NCBI GenBank assembly: GCA_002469895.1
Contig: DKOA01000031.1
Location: forward strand, 1-8,107
Direction of reading: 5' to 3'
DNA length: 8,107 bases
DNA from: Opitutia bacterium UBA7374
GTDB lineage: Bacteria > Verrucomicrobiota > Verrucomicrobiia > Opitutales > Coraliomargaritaceae
Positions 1-6,494 of this stretch are shown piece after piece. The notes under the pieces are model-generated. The model was not told the origin of the DNA and made no database searches. It saw nothing but the letters and a program-made list of their open reading frames with translations. The position numbers and the translations under genes are program-made. Positions within the stretch are counted from its first letter, which is position 1. The number at the start of each line of letters is the position of its first letter.

Positions 1-1552
1 CGACTTGGGCAGTTCGCATGGAATCGGCAAAGTTTGTTTCGGTCGTCGTTGATGGCTCTTCTGGCAGTGCTTCTATCGAAGCAGTTGCCGGTAACAATCC
101 GGTGGCGGCGCTTTCATCGGGTTGTTTAAGGTAGTTTGGGCCGTAGGGTGAGCGACTTTGCAGCGTGGCAACCGTATTGTTTTGAGGAACGAACCATCCA
201 GTTGTGCTTTGCTTGCGAACAAAGTATTTGGCCGCGATTTGCTGGACCTCAGCTGTGGTCACTTGGTCAATTTCTTTGGGTAGTTGTATGTAACTGGACC
301 AGTCGCCCATGGCGATCGCTTCATTGATTTGGCTGGCGATCGCATAAGGGCCGTCTCGCTGGTAGATCGTTTCAGCACGGATGACGGACTTGGCGCGGGC
401 AAGTTCTTCCTCGCTGATGCCCTGCTTCACGACTTTGGCGATCTCTTCCAGCATGATGCTTTCTGCCTCCTCATGGGTCGCCTGCGGGGTGAGGTAGGCG
501 GCGAAAAAGAATAGGCCGGGATCCCTTAGTCGTGGGGCAAAGGTAAAGGTGGCACCGGCCTTTCCATTGTCTTCCAGTGCGCGATAGAGGCGTCCGGTCT
601 TGTCCGCACCGATGAGTTGCTGAAGTAAGGACAAAGCGGCCCAGTCTTTGTGGGTGCCTTCGGGTACTTTGTAGGCGATGGTCACGACGCCAATCTGTCC
701 GGCACGTTCAATGACCAGTCGGCGTGCGCCGAGTTGCTCAGGTTCCTTCGTGTCCATCACAGGCAGCGGTTTTGCTGAGTTGGGCAAAGGTGCATAGTGA
801 TCGATGACAGCCTGCAGTGTCTCCTGCCGATCAAAGCCACCAATGATGGATAGGTAGGTATTTTCCGGCCAGTAGTAGGTGTCATAAAAGCGGCGCAACT
901 TCTCTGGTGAGGTGTTTTCAATGTCACTGAGCCAACCAATCGTGGGATCTCCGTAGGGGTGGGCATGAAAGGCCGCTGCGTAGATTTCTTTGATTAGAGT
1001 GCGCACCGGATTATTCTCGCCCCGTTCATATTCATTGCGAACCACCGTCATTTCGGAGGCGAGATCTTGGGGATCAATGCGCAGATTGCGCATGCGGTCG
1101 GCCTCTAGGCGGATAGCCAGTGGCACATCGGCAGATGGCAGGACTGCATAGTAGTTCGTCCGGTCGAAATAGGTGGTGGCATTGGAACGCGCACCGATGC
1201 GTTCCATTTGGCTGGAGTAGTCGCCTCCGTTATCTTTGTTATTGCTCGGTGTTCCTTTGAACATCATGTGCTCCAAAATGTGAGTGGCTCCCGTCGTCCC
1301 AGTTGCTTCGTTACGGGAACCCACTAAATAGGTGACCATGACACTCGCTACGGGGAGTCCTTCGTTCGGGTAGAGGAGGATTCGAAGACCGTTGCTTTCT
1401 AGGCGGTATTCTTCGATCCCATCCAGAGTACGGAGATGCTCAATGCCGTCTGGCAAGGTTTGTTCTGCGTCTGCCGGTTCGGCTGCGTTAACGAATAGAT
1501 GGGCAGTTAAAAATGCGATTAGGAGGAGAAGGCGTTTCTTCATTGTTGTCAT
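1..1552 (-). CDS. Exported M16 (insulinase/pitrilysin) family zinc peptidase, C-terminus cut by window edge
   Basis: I translated 517 codons, and the frame is still open at the left edge. Residues 1-23 form a signal peptide (basic MKKR, a Leu-rich core, then VNA before AEPAD), so the protein is probably periplasmic. The inverted zinc motif HILEH is at residues 91-95 (bases 1268-1282): two His ligands and the catalytic Glu. The third ligand is probably Glu174 in VVRNEYERGEN, 79 residues on, which fits the spacing in pitrilysin. A second M16 domain follows from about residue 215. A Pro/Thr/Glu-rich linker near residue 490 then leads off the edge, as in two-lobed M16 proteins of roughly 900 residues, so a second half probably lies outside. 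ATG at 1552 and ATG at 1543 are both possible starts; neither has a clear ribosome-binding site, and 1543 gives the more compact signal peptide. It lies 32 bp behind the LysR-type gene and is probably co-transcribed with it. The natural substrate cannot be read from the sequence. Confidence 0.93.
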   Translation of the reverse strand, partial: MTTMKKRLLLLIAFLTAHLFVNAAEPADAEQTLPDGIEHLRTLDGIEEYRLESNGLRILLYPNEGLPVASVMVTYLVGSRNEATGTTGATHILEHMMFKGTPSNNKDNGGDYSSQMERIGARSNATTYFDRTNYYAVLPSADVPLAIRLEADRMRNLRIDPQDLASEMTVVRNEYERGENNPVRTLIKEIYAAAFHAHPYGDPTIGWLSDIENTSPEKLRRFYDTYYWPENTYLSIIGGFDRQETLQAVIDHYAPLPNSAKPLPVMDTKEPEQLGARRLVIERAGQIGVVTIAYKVPEGTHKDWAALSLLQQLIGADKTGRLYRALEDNGKAGATFTFAPRLRDPGLFFFAAYLTPQATHEEAESIMLEEIAKVVKQGISEEELARAKSVIRAETIYQRDGPYAIASQINEAIAMGDWSSYIQLPKEIDQVTTAEVQQIAAKYFVRKQSTTGWFVPQNNTVATLQSRSPYGPNYLKQPDESAATGLLPATASIEALPEEPSTTTETNFADSMRTAQV

Positions 1553-1569
1553 GGCCGCTTGTGTGGGTC

Positions 1570-1586
1570 AGCGGCGAACCGCTTTT
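1570..1586. other. Short perfect hairpin between LysR-type gene and M16 peptidase gene
   Basis: AGCGG (1570-1574) and CCGCT (1579-1583) are perfect inverted repeats around a four-base loop. The loop reads CGAA on the plus strand and TTCG on the minus strand. A run of T follows on the plus strand only (1583-1586). On the minus strand, where both neighbouring genes are transcribed, the stem is preceded by A residues and has no T-run after it, so it is not a standard terminator for them. It could stabilise or partly separate the two coding parts of one mRNA. Confidence 0.4.
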
Positions 1587-2493
1587 AATCAGTGCGGGTG
1601 GCTTCTTTATTCAGATTTTTTTCGGTCAGGATTTCGACGATTTTTTTCATGGCCGGGGTTTGTATCCGCCCTTTTCGCAGAATTAGTGCGAGCGGGCGGG
1701 TGTAGGTTCCATTCTCAATTGGAATGATTTTTAAGTGTCCCTGTGAGGCCTCACGGGTGACGGTCGCTTGTGGGATGATGGCAATTCCCGCGTTGATTTC
1801 GACCGCCCGTTTTACCGTCTCTACATTGTCAAATTCCATGACGGGTTCGATTTCAATGCCGGCTTCGGCAAAAATTTCATCGGTAGCTCGGCGGGTGGGA
1901 ATGTCCGGCTCAAAGCCGATGAATTTCTGCGATTTTAATTCCTCTAAAGCTACTTGCTTTACTGTGGCCAAGGGATGTTCGGGGTTGACCACCAGTACCA
2001 GAGTATCGGTATGGAAAGGAAGGATTTCCAACTCTCTTTGTTTTTGTGGATAAGCCACCAGACCAAAGTCAATTGAATTGGAGAGTACGTCCTCGTAGAC
2101 TTTATCGGCACGTCGATATTCGACGCGAACATTGACCTCCGGATATTCGGTCATGAATGCCTTTAAATACGGGGGCAATTCGTGTAGCCCGATACTGTAG
2201 ACGGTAGAAATGTGCAAAGTGCCGCTAACGACCCGCTTCATTTCCTGCAATTCACTGTTTAACCCATCGTAGAGATGGAGGATTTGGTGAGCTGCCTGCT
2301 GCAGCCGCTGACCTTCCGGGGTGAGGCGGAATTGCTTTTGCCGGCGATCGACAATGAGGATTCCGAAGTGCTTTTCCATCGCTCGCAACTGCTGACTGAC
2401 CGCAGATTGGGTGATGCCATTCAGTTTTGCAGCGCGGGAAAAACTCTCGCTTTCAACGAGATCTGAAAAGGTCTTAAAGTTTTCCACATGCAT
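1585..2493 (-). CDS. LysR-type transcriptional regulator
   Basis: This is a full-length LysR-family DNA-binding regulator of 302 residues, within the usual 290-330. The N-terminal winged helix-turn-helix spans about residues 1-60, with the family hallmarks SFSRAAKLNGITQSAVSQQ, a basic DRR segment and RLTPEGQ. A linker helix of about residues 60-88 follows. The effector-binding domain begins at SGTLHIS (about residue 90) and runs to about 295, with the periplasmic-binding-protein fold typical of CysB/CbbR-like members. Such proteins act as tetramers and often control a neighbouring gene while repressing their own. Two targets are plausible here: the divergent yggS-like gene across an 80 bp gap, and the M16 peptidase gene 32 bp downstream on the same strand. 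The effector is unknown. The ATG at 2493 puts the start at the first residue of the HTH domain; no Shine-Dalgarno sequence is visible. Confidence 0.95.
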   Translation of the reverse strand: MHVENFKTFSDLVESESFSRAAKLNGITQSAVSQQLRAMEKHFGILIVDRRQKQFRLTPEGQRLQQAAHQILHLYDGLNSELQEMKRVVSGTLHISTVYSIGLHELPPYLKAFMTEYPEVNVRVEYRRADKVYEDVLSNSIDFGLVAYPQKQRELEILPFHTDTLVLVVNPEHPLATVKQVALEELKSQKFIGFEPDIPTRRATDEIFAEAGIEIEPVMEFDNVETVKRAVEINAGIAIIPQATVTREASQGHLKIIPIENGTYTRPLALILRKGRIQTPAMKKIVEILTEKNLNKEATRTD

Positions 2494-2573
2494 ACTGTTT
2501 ACTTATTCATCTTTTTCATCGATTCAATGCTTTAAAAGATATTCTAATAGTAACTTCCGCAAAAGTTGGTCTT
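2494..2573. promoter_or_regulatory. Divergent intergenic region between LysR-type gene and yggS-like gene
   Basis: This 80 bp AT-rich gap must hold the promoters of two divergent genes unless either is read from further away. The one visible dyad is AACTT (2552-2556) with AAGTT (2563-2567), six bases apart, ending seven bases before the yggS-like start. Its arms are short and its centre does not coincide with a symmetrical T-N11-A LysR box, so calling it an operator would be speculation. TATTCT (2540-2545) is a weak -10 candidate for the plus strand, but no good -35 stands at the right distance. Confidence 0.4.
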
Positions 2574-3269
2574 ATGATCGGTCATATTCAATTTCAAGAG
2601 AATCTACGCCTCATCCGTCAGCGGATCGAGCAAGCGTGCATCGAAGCGGGTCGAGATCCGCAGGCGGTGGAGCTGCTCCCGGTGACGAAGAATCATCCGG
2701 TGGACGCTGTTTGCTTTGCTGCTGAAGCGGGACTGACCGCAGTTGGTGAGAACCGTGTGCAGGAAGCTCAGGAAAAAAAAGCAGAGGATAGCGGCGGACT
2801 GCGCTGGGAGCTAATCGGCCATCTACAATCCAATAAAGTAAAAGATGCTGTAGCAGTTTTCGATCGTATACAGTCGGTCGATTCAATGAAGCTATTACAG
2901 CGGATTGATCGGTTGAGTGGAGAGTTGGGTCAGACGATGCCCATTCTATTGCAGTGTAATTCCGGGGAGGATCCTCGTAAGTATGGTTTTCTCGCGCCCC
3001 AAATAGCCGAGGCGATGGAATCCGCCCTCCAAGCGGAACACCTTCGCTTGGAGGGTTTAATGACTATCGCGCCATTGGATGAAGACCCCGATTCGGCCAG
3101 ACGCGCTTTCCGTGCCTTACGCATCCTGCGGGGGGAATTGGAAGAGCGCTTCGCGCATCCGTTACCGGTTCTTTCCATGGGGATGACCGGAGACTTGGAG
3201 GCGGCCATCGCCGAGGGTTCTACGCAAATTCGTGTCGGTACGGCGCTCTATGGAAATCGCGATGTGTAG
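2574..3269 (+). CDS. yggS: YggS/PLPBP family pyridoxal 5'-phosphate homeostasis protein
   Basis: This is a 231-residue single-domain protein with the fold-type III TIM barrel of the YggS/YBL036C/PROSC family, at the usual length of about 230. The PLP-binding lysine is Lys39 in LLPVTKNHP. Other family blocks are GENRVQE (about 58-64), WELIGHLQSNK, EGLMTIAP and SMGMTGD (201-207), followed by STQIRVGTALYG, which binds the cofactor phosphate. Members are cytosolic, bind PLP without a known catalytic reaction, and keep vitamin B6 and amino-acid/keto-acid pools in balance. The substrate-side segment reads LLQCNSGEDPRKYGF, a slight variant of the common VNTSGE..K.G block. The ATG at 2574 gives the usual N-terminal helix; no Shine-Dalgarno sequence precedes it. 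The gene diverges from the LysR-type regulator and is followed by a 109 bp gap before aroE. Confidence 0.95.
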   Translation: MIGHIQFQENLRLIRQRIEQACIEAGRDPQAVELLPVTKNHPVDAVCFAAEAGLTAVGENRVQEAQEKKAEDSGGLRWELIGHLQSNKVKDAVAVFDRIQSVDSMKLLQRIDRLSGELGQTMPILLQCNSGEDPRKYGFLAPQIAEAMESALQAEHLRLEGLMTIAPLDEDPDSARRAFRALRILRGELEERFAHPLPVLSMGMTGDLEAAIAEGSTQIRVGTALYGNRDV

Positions 3270-3316
3270 CGGTCTTACACGGCTGTGGTCTGTCGCCAGA
3301 AAAGAATTTCAGAGGC

Positions 3317-3345
3317 TTGGCATTGTTTGATAGGGAGTCTTAAAT
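3317..3345 (+). promoter_or_regulatory. Candidate sigma-70-type promoter for aroE-pilD
   Basis: TTGGCA (3317-3322) matches five of six bases of the -35 consensus. After a 17-base spacer, TTAAAT (3340-3345) matches four of six bases of the -10 consensus; TAAATA with an 18-base spacer is an alternative. Transcription would start near 3352 and leave a leader of about 27 bases before the aroE ATG. The site lies in the 109 bp gap after the yggS-like gene, where I see no terminator. It is a visual consensus match only. Confidence 0.4.
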
Positions 3346-3378
3346 ACAGCCTATGGGAATGAGCACCTGTTTACCTAG

Positions 3379-4308
3379 ATGATCACTGAATTTACATACA
3401 CGCTCCGGGATTTGCAGGAAAAAGACTTTCCGGGCACATCGCTGGCTGTTCTAGGGCAACCGATCGCGCACTCGATCAGCCCGGTCATGCAGAATGCGGC
3501 GATCAAAGCCCTGCAGGAGAAAAATTCCCGTTTTAAGGATTGGGCTTACTACCGGTTCGAGATCGCTCCTGAGGAATTACCGGATGCACTTCCGCTCTTT
3601 CATCGGAAGAACTTTCTTGGACTGAATTTAACCGTCCCCCACAAGGTCATAGCTCTGGATTGCATTCAGGGCATATCAGCCGATGGAGAGCGGATGGGGG
3701 CAGTCAATACTCTGGTCTGGGACGAACTGGGATACGATGGCTTCAATACCGACGGCTACGGTTTGGAGCGTGGGCTGGAAGAGGATTTAGGGTTCTCCCT
3801 GGAGGGCGCTTCGGTTCTGCTCATCGGGGCGGGCGGGGCGGCCCGCGCGGCTGCGGTTCAATGCCTTCTCTGCGGTTGTGAACGACTGTATCTGGGCAAT
3901 CGCAGTATTGAACGACTGGCAGAAGTCTTGTCTGTTCTGGAAGATTTGCCGGGCGGGTTGGCTAAAAAGGTTGAGAGTTTTGCTTTGGCCGAACCACCAA
4001 CCGATCTGCCGGAGACCGGCGTTCTGATCAATGCCACTGCGCTCGGTCTCAAGCCGAATGACCCGTCTCCCTTTGAGACCGCAGTCTTACCGCCAAGCTG
4101 GAAAGTCTACGATATGATCTACAATCCACCGGCAACCACTCTTTTGCGCCAAGCGTCTGGCGAGAACCGCTCCGTAGCCAATGGACTTTCTATGCTGGTG
4201 CATCAGGGGGCCCGTTCACTCGAGCTTTGGTCACATGAGGCAGTGGGCACCCGCCCGATGATGAGTGCCGCTCTGCATGCTCTGAGACAACCACCCCGCC
4301 TACTATGA
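3379..4308 (+). CDS. aroE: Shikimate dehydrogenase (NADP+)
   Basis: This is a 309-residue enzyme that reduces 3-dehydroshikimate to shikimate in the cytosolic pathway to chorismate and the aromatic amino acids. The substrate domain has AVLGQPIAHSISP (Ser32 and Ser34 contact shikimate), NLTVPHK with catalytic Lys89, and GFNTDG with Asp125, the partner of the Lys. The NADP domain carries the glycine loop GAGGAARA (150-157) and NRS (174-176), which fits NADP preference. NATALGL, YNPPATTLL and NGLSMLVHQGARSLELW follow, as in true AroE rather than the quinate-type paralogues. About 20 residues precede the usual start of the fold, which makes it longer than the typical 270-290. A TAG lies in frame directly before the ATG at 3379, so a longer start is excluded. 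The stop overlaps the prepilin peptidase start by four bases. No Shine-Dalgarno sequence is visible. Confidence 0.96.
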   Translation: MITEFTYTLRDLQEKDFPGTSLAVLGQPIAHSISPVMQNAAIKALQEKNSRFKDWAYYRFEIAPEELPDALPLFHRKNFLGLNLTVPHKVIALDCIQGISADGERMGAVNTLVWDELGYDGFNTDGYGLERGLEEDLGFSLEGASVLLIGAGGAARAAAVQCLLCGCERLYLGNRSIERLAEVLSVLEDLPGGLAKKVESFALAEPPTDLPETGVLINATALGLKPNDPSPFETAVLPPSWKVYDMIYNPPATTLLRQASGENRSVANGLSMLVHQGARSLELWSHEAVGTRPMMSAALHALRQPPRLL

Positions 4309-5228
4309 TCGAAGCCTACCAAATTGTCGAATCCAATGCCCCCTGGATCTTTACCCTCTTCGCATTTGTCATTGGTGCAGTCGTTGGCAGTTTTCTCAAC
4401 GTCTGTATTTACCGAATCCCGGAAAATCGCTCCGTTATTGCGCCCGGGTCCGCCTGCGCCTGTGGGCAGCCGATACCCTTCTACCGGAATATTCCGATTA
4501 TCAGCTGGATCTTGCTGCAGGGGCGGGCTGCTTGCTGTGAGCTAAAGTTCAGTATCCGTTATCCTTTGGTTGAGTTGATTACGGCACTCCTTTTTGCCGC
4601 CTGCTGGCTGCAGTTTGACCCCGTGCCGGCACTCCTTGGCATGCTTTTTTGTGCCATCCTCCTGTGTGCGACTTTTATCGACCTCGACCACATGATCATA
4701 CCCGACCGTTTCTCTATCGGCGGGATGGTAATTGGGGTACTGCTTGCTTGCCTCTTTCCGGTGCTGCACTCAGTCGAGAGCTCGATTCCGTTACTTGCTT
4801 CAATCGAGTCAGGTTTGGTAGCGGTTCTCGGAGCCTTTGTCGGTTCTGGCCTCGTCTATTGGATCGCTGTGCTTGGTGAAGTGATTTTTCGTAAGCCCGC
4901 AATGGGAGAGGGAGATGTCAAGTTTATCGGCTGCATTGGGGCTTTCTGCGGCTGGCAGGGCGCTGTCTTTGCCATGTTTGGCGGCGCCCTCATCGGGACA
5001 TTCGTCCTACTCCCGTGGATTCTCGCTCTGCGTATACGAAGCGCCTTAAAGAAAAATGTATCGGATGTGGAGGAACGACTCGATGCCGCCGGGCAGGTTC
5101 CCTTTGGCCCGATGCTCGCTCTTGCCGCGATTCTTTACTATCTTGGGTTGAGCGAATATGTGGATGCTTATTTCAACCAAGTGGCCGAACTTTTCAGTCC
5201 TGCGGCCGGTTCAGCCGTTGGCCGTTAG
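4305..5228 (+). CDS. pilD: Type IV prepilin peptidase / N-methyltransferase (A24 family)
   Basis: This 307-residue polytopic inner-membrane protein cleaves the leader of type IV pilins or type II secretion pseudopilins and usually methylates the new N-terminus. An N-terminal membrane span has GSFLNVCIYRIP (28-39). A cytoplasmic loop keeps NIPIISW and IRYPLVE, and about six further spans follow. Both catalytic aspartates of this aspartic peptidase are present: Asp126 in FIDLDHMIIPD and Asp204 in GEGDVK (201-206). The end has PFGPMLALAA, as in PilD/GspO. The loop cysteines are unusual: CAC (51-53) and CC (77-78) replace the two CxxC pairs. Its ATG overlaps the aroE stop as ATGA, which suggests translational coupling. 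No pilin or secretion gene is in the window, so pilus and type II secretion roles cannot be told apart; gspO is the alternative name. Confidence 0.94.
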   Translation: MIEAYQIVESNAPWIFTLFAFVIGAVVGSFLNVCIYRIPENRSVIAPGSACACGQPIPFYRNIPIISWILLQGRAACCELKFSIRYPLVELITALLFAACWLQFDPVPALLGMLFCAILLCATFIDLDHMIIPDRFSIGGMVIGVLLACLFPVLHSVESSIPLLASIESGLVAVLGAFVGSGLVYWIAVLGEVIFRKPAMGEGDVKFIGCIGAFCGWQGAVFAMFGGALIGTFVLLPWILALRIRSALKKNVSDVEERLDAAGQVPFGPMLALAAILYYLGLSEYVDAYFNQVAELFSPAAGSAVGR

Positions 5229-5257
5229 CCTATTGGGCGGAAATGCAAAAAAATAAC

Positions 5258-5285
5258 TTGGCAAGCAGCGGGTAGCGCCTACGCT
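5258..5285 (+). promoter_or_regulatory. Candidate promoter for tRNA-Tyr
   Basis: TTGGCA (5258-5263, five of six -35 bases) stands 16 bases before TACGCT (5280-5285, three of six -10 bases). An A-rich stretch (5247-5256) lies just upstream, like an UP element, and the discriminator after the -10 is GC-rich, as in stable-RNA promoters. Transcription would begin near 5292, about 12 bases before the mature tRNA. The same bases can fold as AGCG-gg-TAG/CTA-CGCT (5267-5285) followed by T-rich sequence, so part of this region might instead end the pilD transcript. Confidence 0.4.
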
Positions 5286-5303
5286 TTCGCGCTTTCTTCT
5301 TAT

Positions 5304-5393
<90 letters not shown>

Positions 5394-5394
5394 T

Positions 5395-5414
5395 TCGGAC
5401 TTCCGTATGTCCGA
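5395..5414. other. Perfect 6-bp hairpin just after tRNA-Tyr
   Basis: TCGGAC (5395-5400) and GTCCGA (5409-5414) pair perfectly around an eight-base loop. The T-run (5390-5395) lies before the stem rather than after it, and on the minus strand the stem is followed by A residues, so it is not a canonical terminator in either direction. A second T-rich stretch, ATTCTTTTTCT, follows at 5431-5441, 16 bases beyond the stem. It may help form the tRNA 3' end or block read-through into the next gene. Confidence 0.35.
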
Positions 5415-5534
5415 TCTACAGGTCTGCGCGATTCTTTTTCTAGGGACTTCGTGCATCTTCTCTTTTCAGTTTTGTTCGAGCGCTTCCTGCTGGATTTTCT
5501 GTTTGTCTCTTTCTCGTATGGACACTTTAAAATA

Positions 5535-6347
5535 GTGCCTACATTGCACTTATTTCGATCTAACCTTTTAATTTTATTTGTTGGGCTACCGTTCGTTTCA
5601 GCGGAAACGCAGGTAGCCTTTCAATTGGGGCAGTCTCTCCTCGCGATCGCTGCCCAGAAGGAGCTACCGCCCGAGCCGTTAGACACTTCCGGTCTGGATA
5701 CGGGTTTGCAAAAAATACTGCACGCTTATTATGAGAAATCATTAGGTGGGAAAGTAAATTGGGGGAATACGGATACCTTGCTGATCAAGGGATCCATTCG
5801 TTTAAACAGTGGCGAAACCCTACAATTTAAAAACTACCGAAAAAAGCCGGATCTTAATAAAACGATCCTCTACCTGCCGGAAGACCATGAAATCATACAG
5901 GCTTATAATGGCACCACTGCCTGGGAGTGGTTTACATTTGAATCGCCTGATCCGAAAGAATTGTCCACGGAGCAATCGATTGATTTTATTCGGGATGCTT
6001 GTTTCGGCAGTCACTTGCTCTATCCCAGATTACCGGGCAAAGTGATGGCATATCTGGCCACCGAACTGATCGATGGGAAATCCGTTCATAAGCTCCGGGT
6101 CTCTCTCCCAAACGGGCAAGTGGTCTTGTTTGGCATCAATGCCCAGGGCTATCAGATATTTGAGGAGACGGAGAGTACTGTAGATGGATCTTTGAGGCGA
6201 ACCCTGCAGTCCGATTTTAAAATAATCTCTGGTGTAGCGATTCCGTTTACGAGTCAGACCTTTGTTGATGGAGAGCTCATACAAGAGGTAAGTATTGAGT
6301 CGGCTGAATTTAATACAGGTGTGTATACTTGGATGTTTTCAATGTAG
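5535..6347 (+). CDS. Exported LolA/LolB-like protein of unknown role
   Basis: From GTG at 5535 this encodes 270 residues that begin with a compact signal peptide (a short n-region with Arg, the core NLLILFVGLPF, then VSA before ETQ). The mature protein probably lies in the periplasm or on the outer membrane. After an N-terminal helix (LQKILHAYYEKSLGG) it consists of repeated short beta-type segments: LIKGSIRLNSGETLQF, KTILYLPEDHEIIQAYNGTTAWEW, KVMAYLATELIDGK, HKLRVSLPNGQVVLFGI and SDFKIISGVAIPF. The pattern 'helix, strand pairs, Tyr-Asn-Gly-x-x-x-Trp' resembles the curved beta-sheet of LolA/LolB-type lipoprotein carriers, but there is no lipobox. The frame is open back to a GTG at 5451, which would give 298 residues and two hydrophobic segments; AGGGA stands four bases before it. 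TTG at 5544 is a third option. This is a fold-level guess; no motif proves a function. Confidence 0.72.
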   Translation: MPTLHLFRSNLLILFVGLPFVSAETQVAFQLGQSLLAIAAQKELPPEPLDTSGLDTGLQKILHAYYEKSLGGKVNWGNTDTLLIKGSIRLNSGETLQFKNYRKKPDLNKTILYLPEDHEIIQAYNGTTAWEWFTFESPDPKELSTEQSIDFIRDACFGSHLLYPRLPGKVMAYLATELIDGKSVHKLRVSLPNGQVVLFGINAQGYQIFEETESTVDGSLRRTLQSDFKIISGVAIPFTSQTFVDGELIQEVSIESAEFNTGVYTWMFSM

Positions 6348-6359
6348 AGAATCATTGGA

Positions 6360-6494
6360 ATGACCATCGTAAGGCGAAAATTTAAAAGGCGGCGAAAGAA
6401 TGTATCCGAGACCTATTGGATAGCACTCAGCACACTGCTTATTTTTTCTATAGTTATGGTCGCACTGATCGTTATGGAGTTGATGAACTTTTAA
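6360..6494 (+). CDS. Putative 44-residue basic single-span membrane protein
   Basis: ATG ACC ATC at 6360 opens a 44-codon frame that ends in TAA at 6492-6494. The translation has a strongly basic head (VRRKFKRRRK, residues 4-13), then NVSETYW. One hydrophobic helix follows (about residues 20-42, with LSTLLIFSIVMVALIV) and the tail is MNF. The positive-inside rule puts the N-terminus in the cytoplasm. It starts 12 bp after the stop of the LolA-like gene on the same strand, so the two could be co-transcribed. The ordered charge-then-hydrophobic layout argues that it is a gene. No Shine-Dalgarno sequence is visible and I recognise no family. Confidence 0.5.
   Translation: MTIVRRKFKRRRKNVSETYWIALSTLLIFSIVMVALIVMELMNF

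Noticed and set aside
136..1727. Plus-strand reading frames across the left part (for example 136-327, 284-514, 1392-1727)
   Set aside because: They lie opposite the M16 peptidase and LysR-type genes, whose translations show conserved motifs throughout. The plus-strand products show none.
2552..2567. The AACTT/AAGTT dyad as a definite LysR-family operator
   Set aside because: The arms are only five bases, and a T-N11-A box does not share the dyad's centre. It could be chance in AT-rich DNA.
5395..5414. The hairpin after tRNA-Tyr as a Rho-independent terminator
   Set aside because: The T-run is on the wrong side of the stem for the plus strand, and the minus strand has A residues after it. 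It is kept only as a structure of unknown role.
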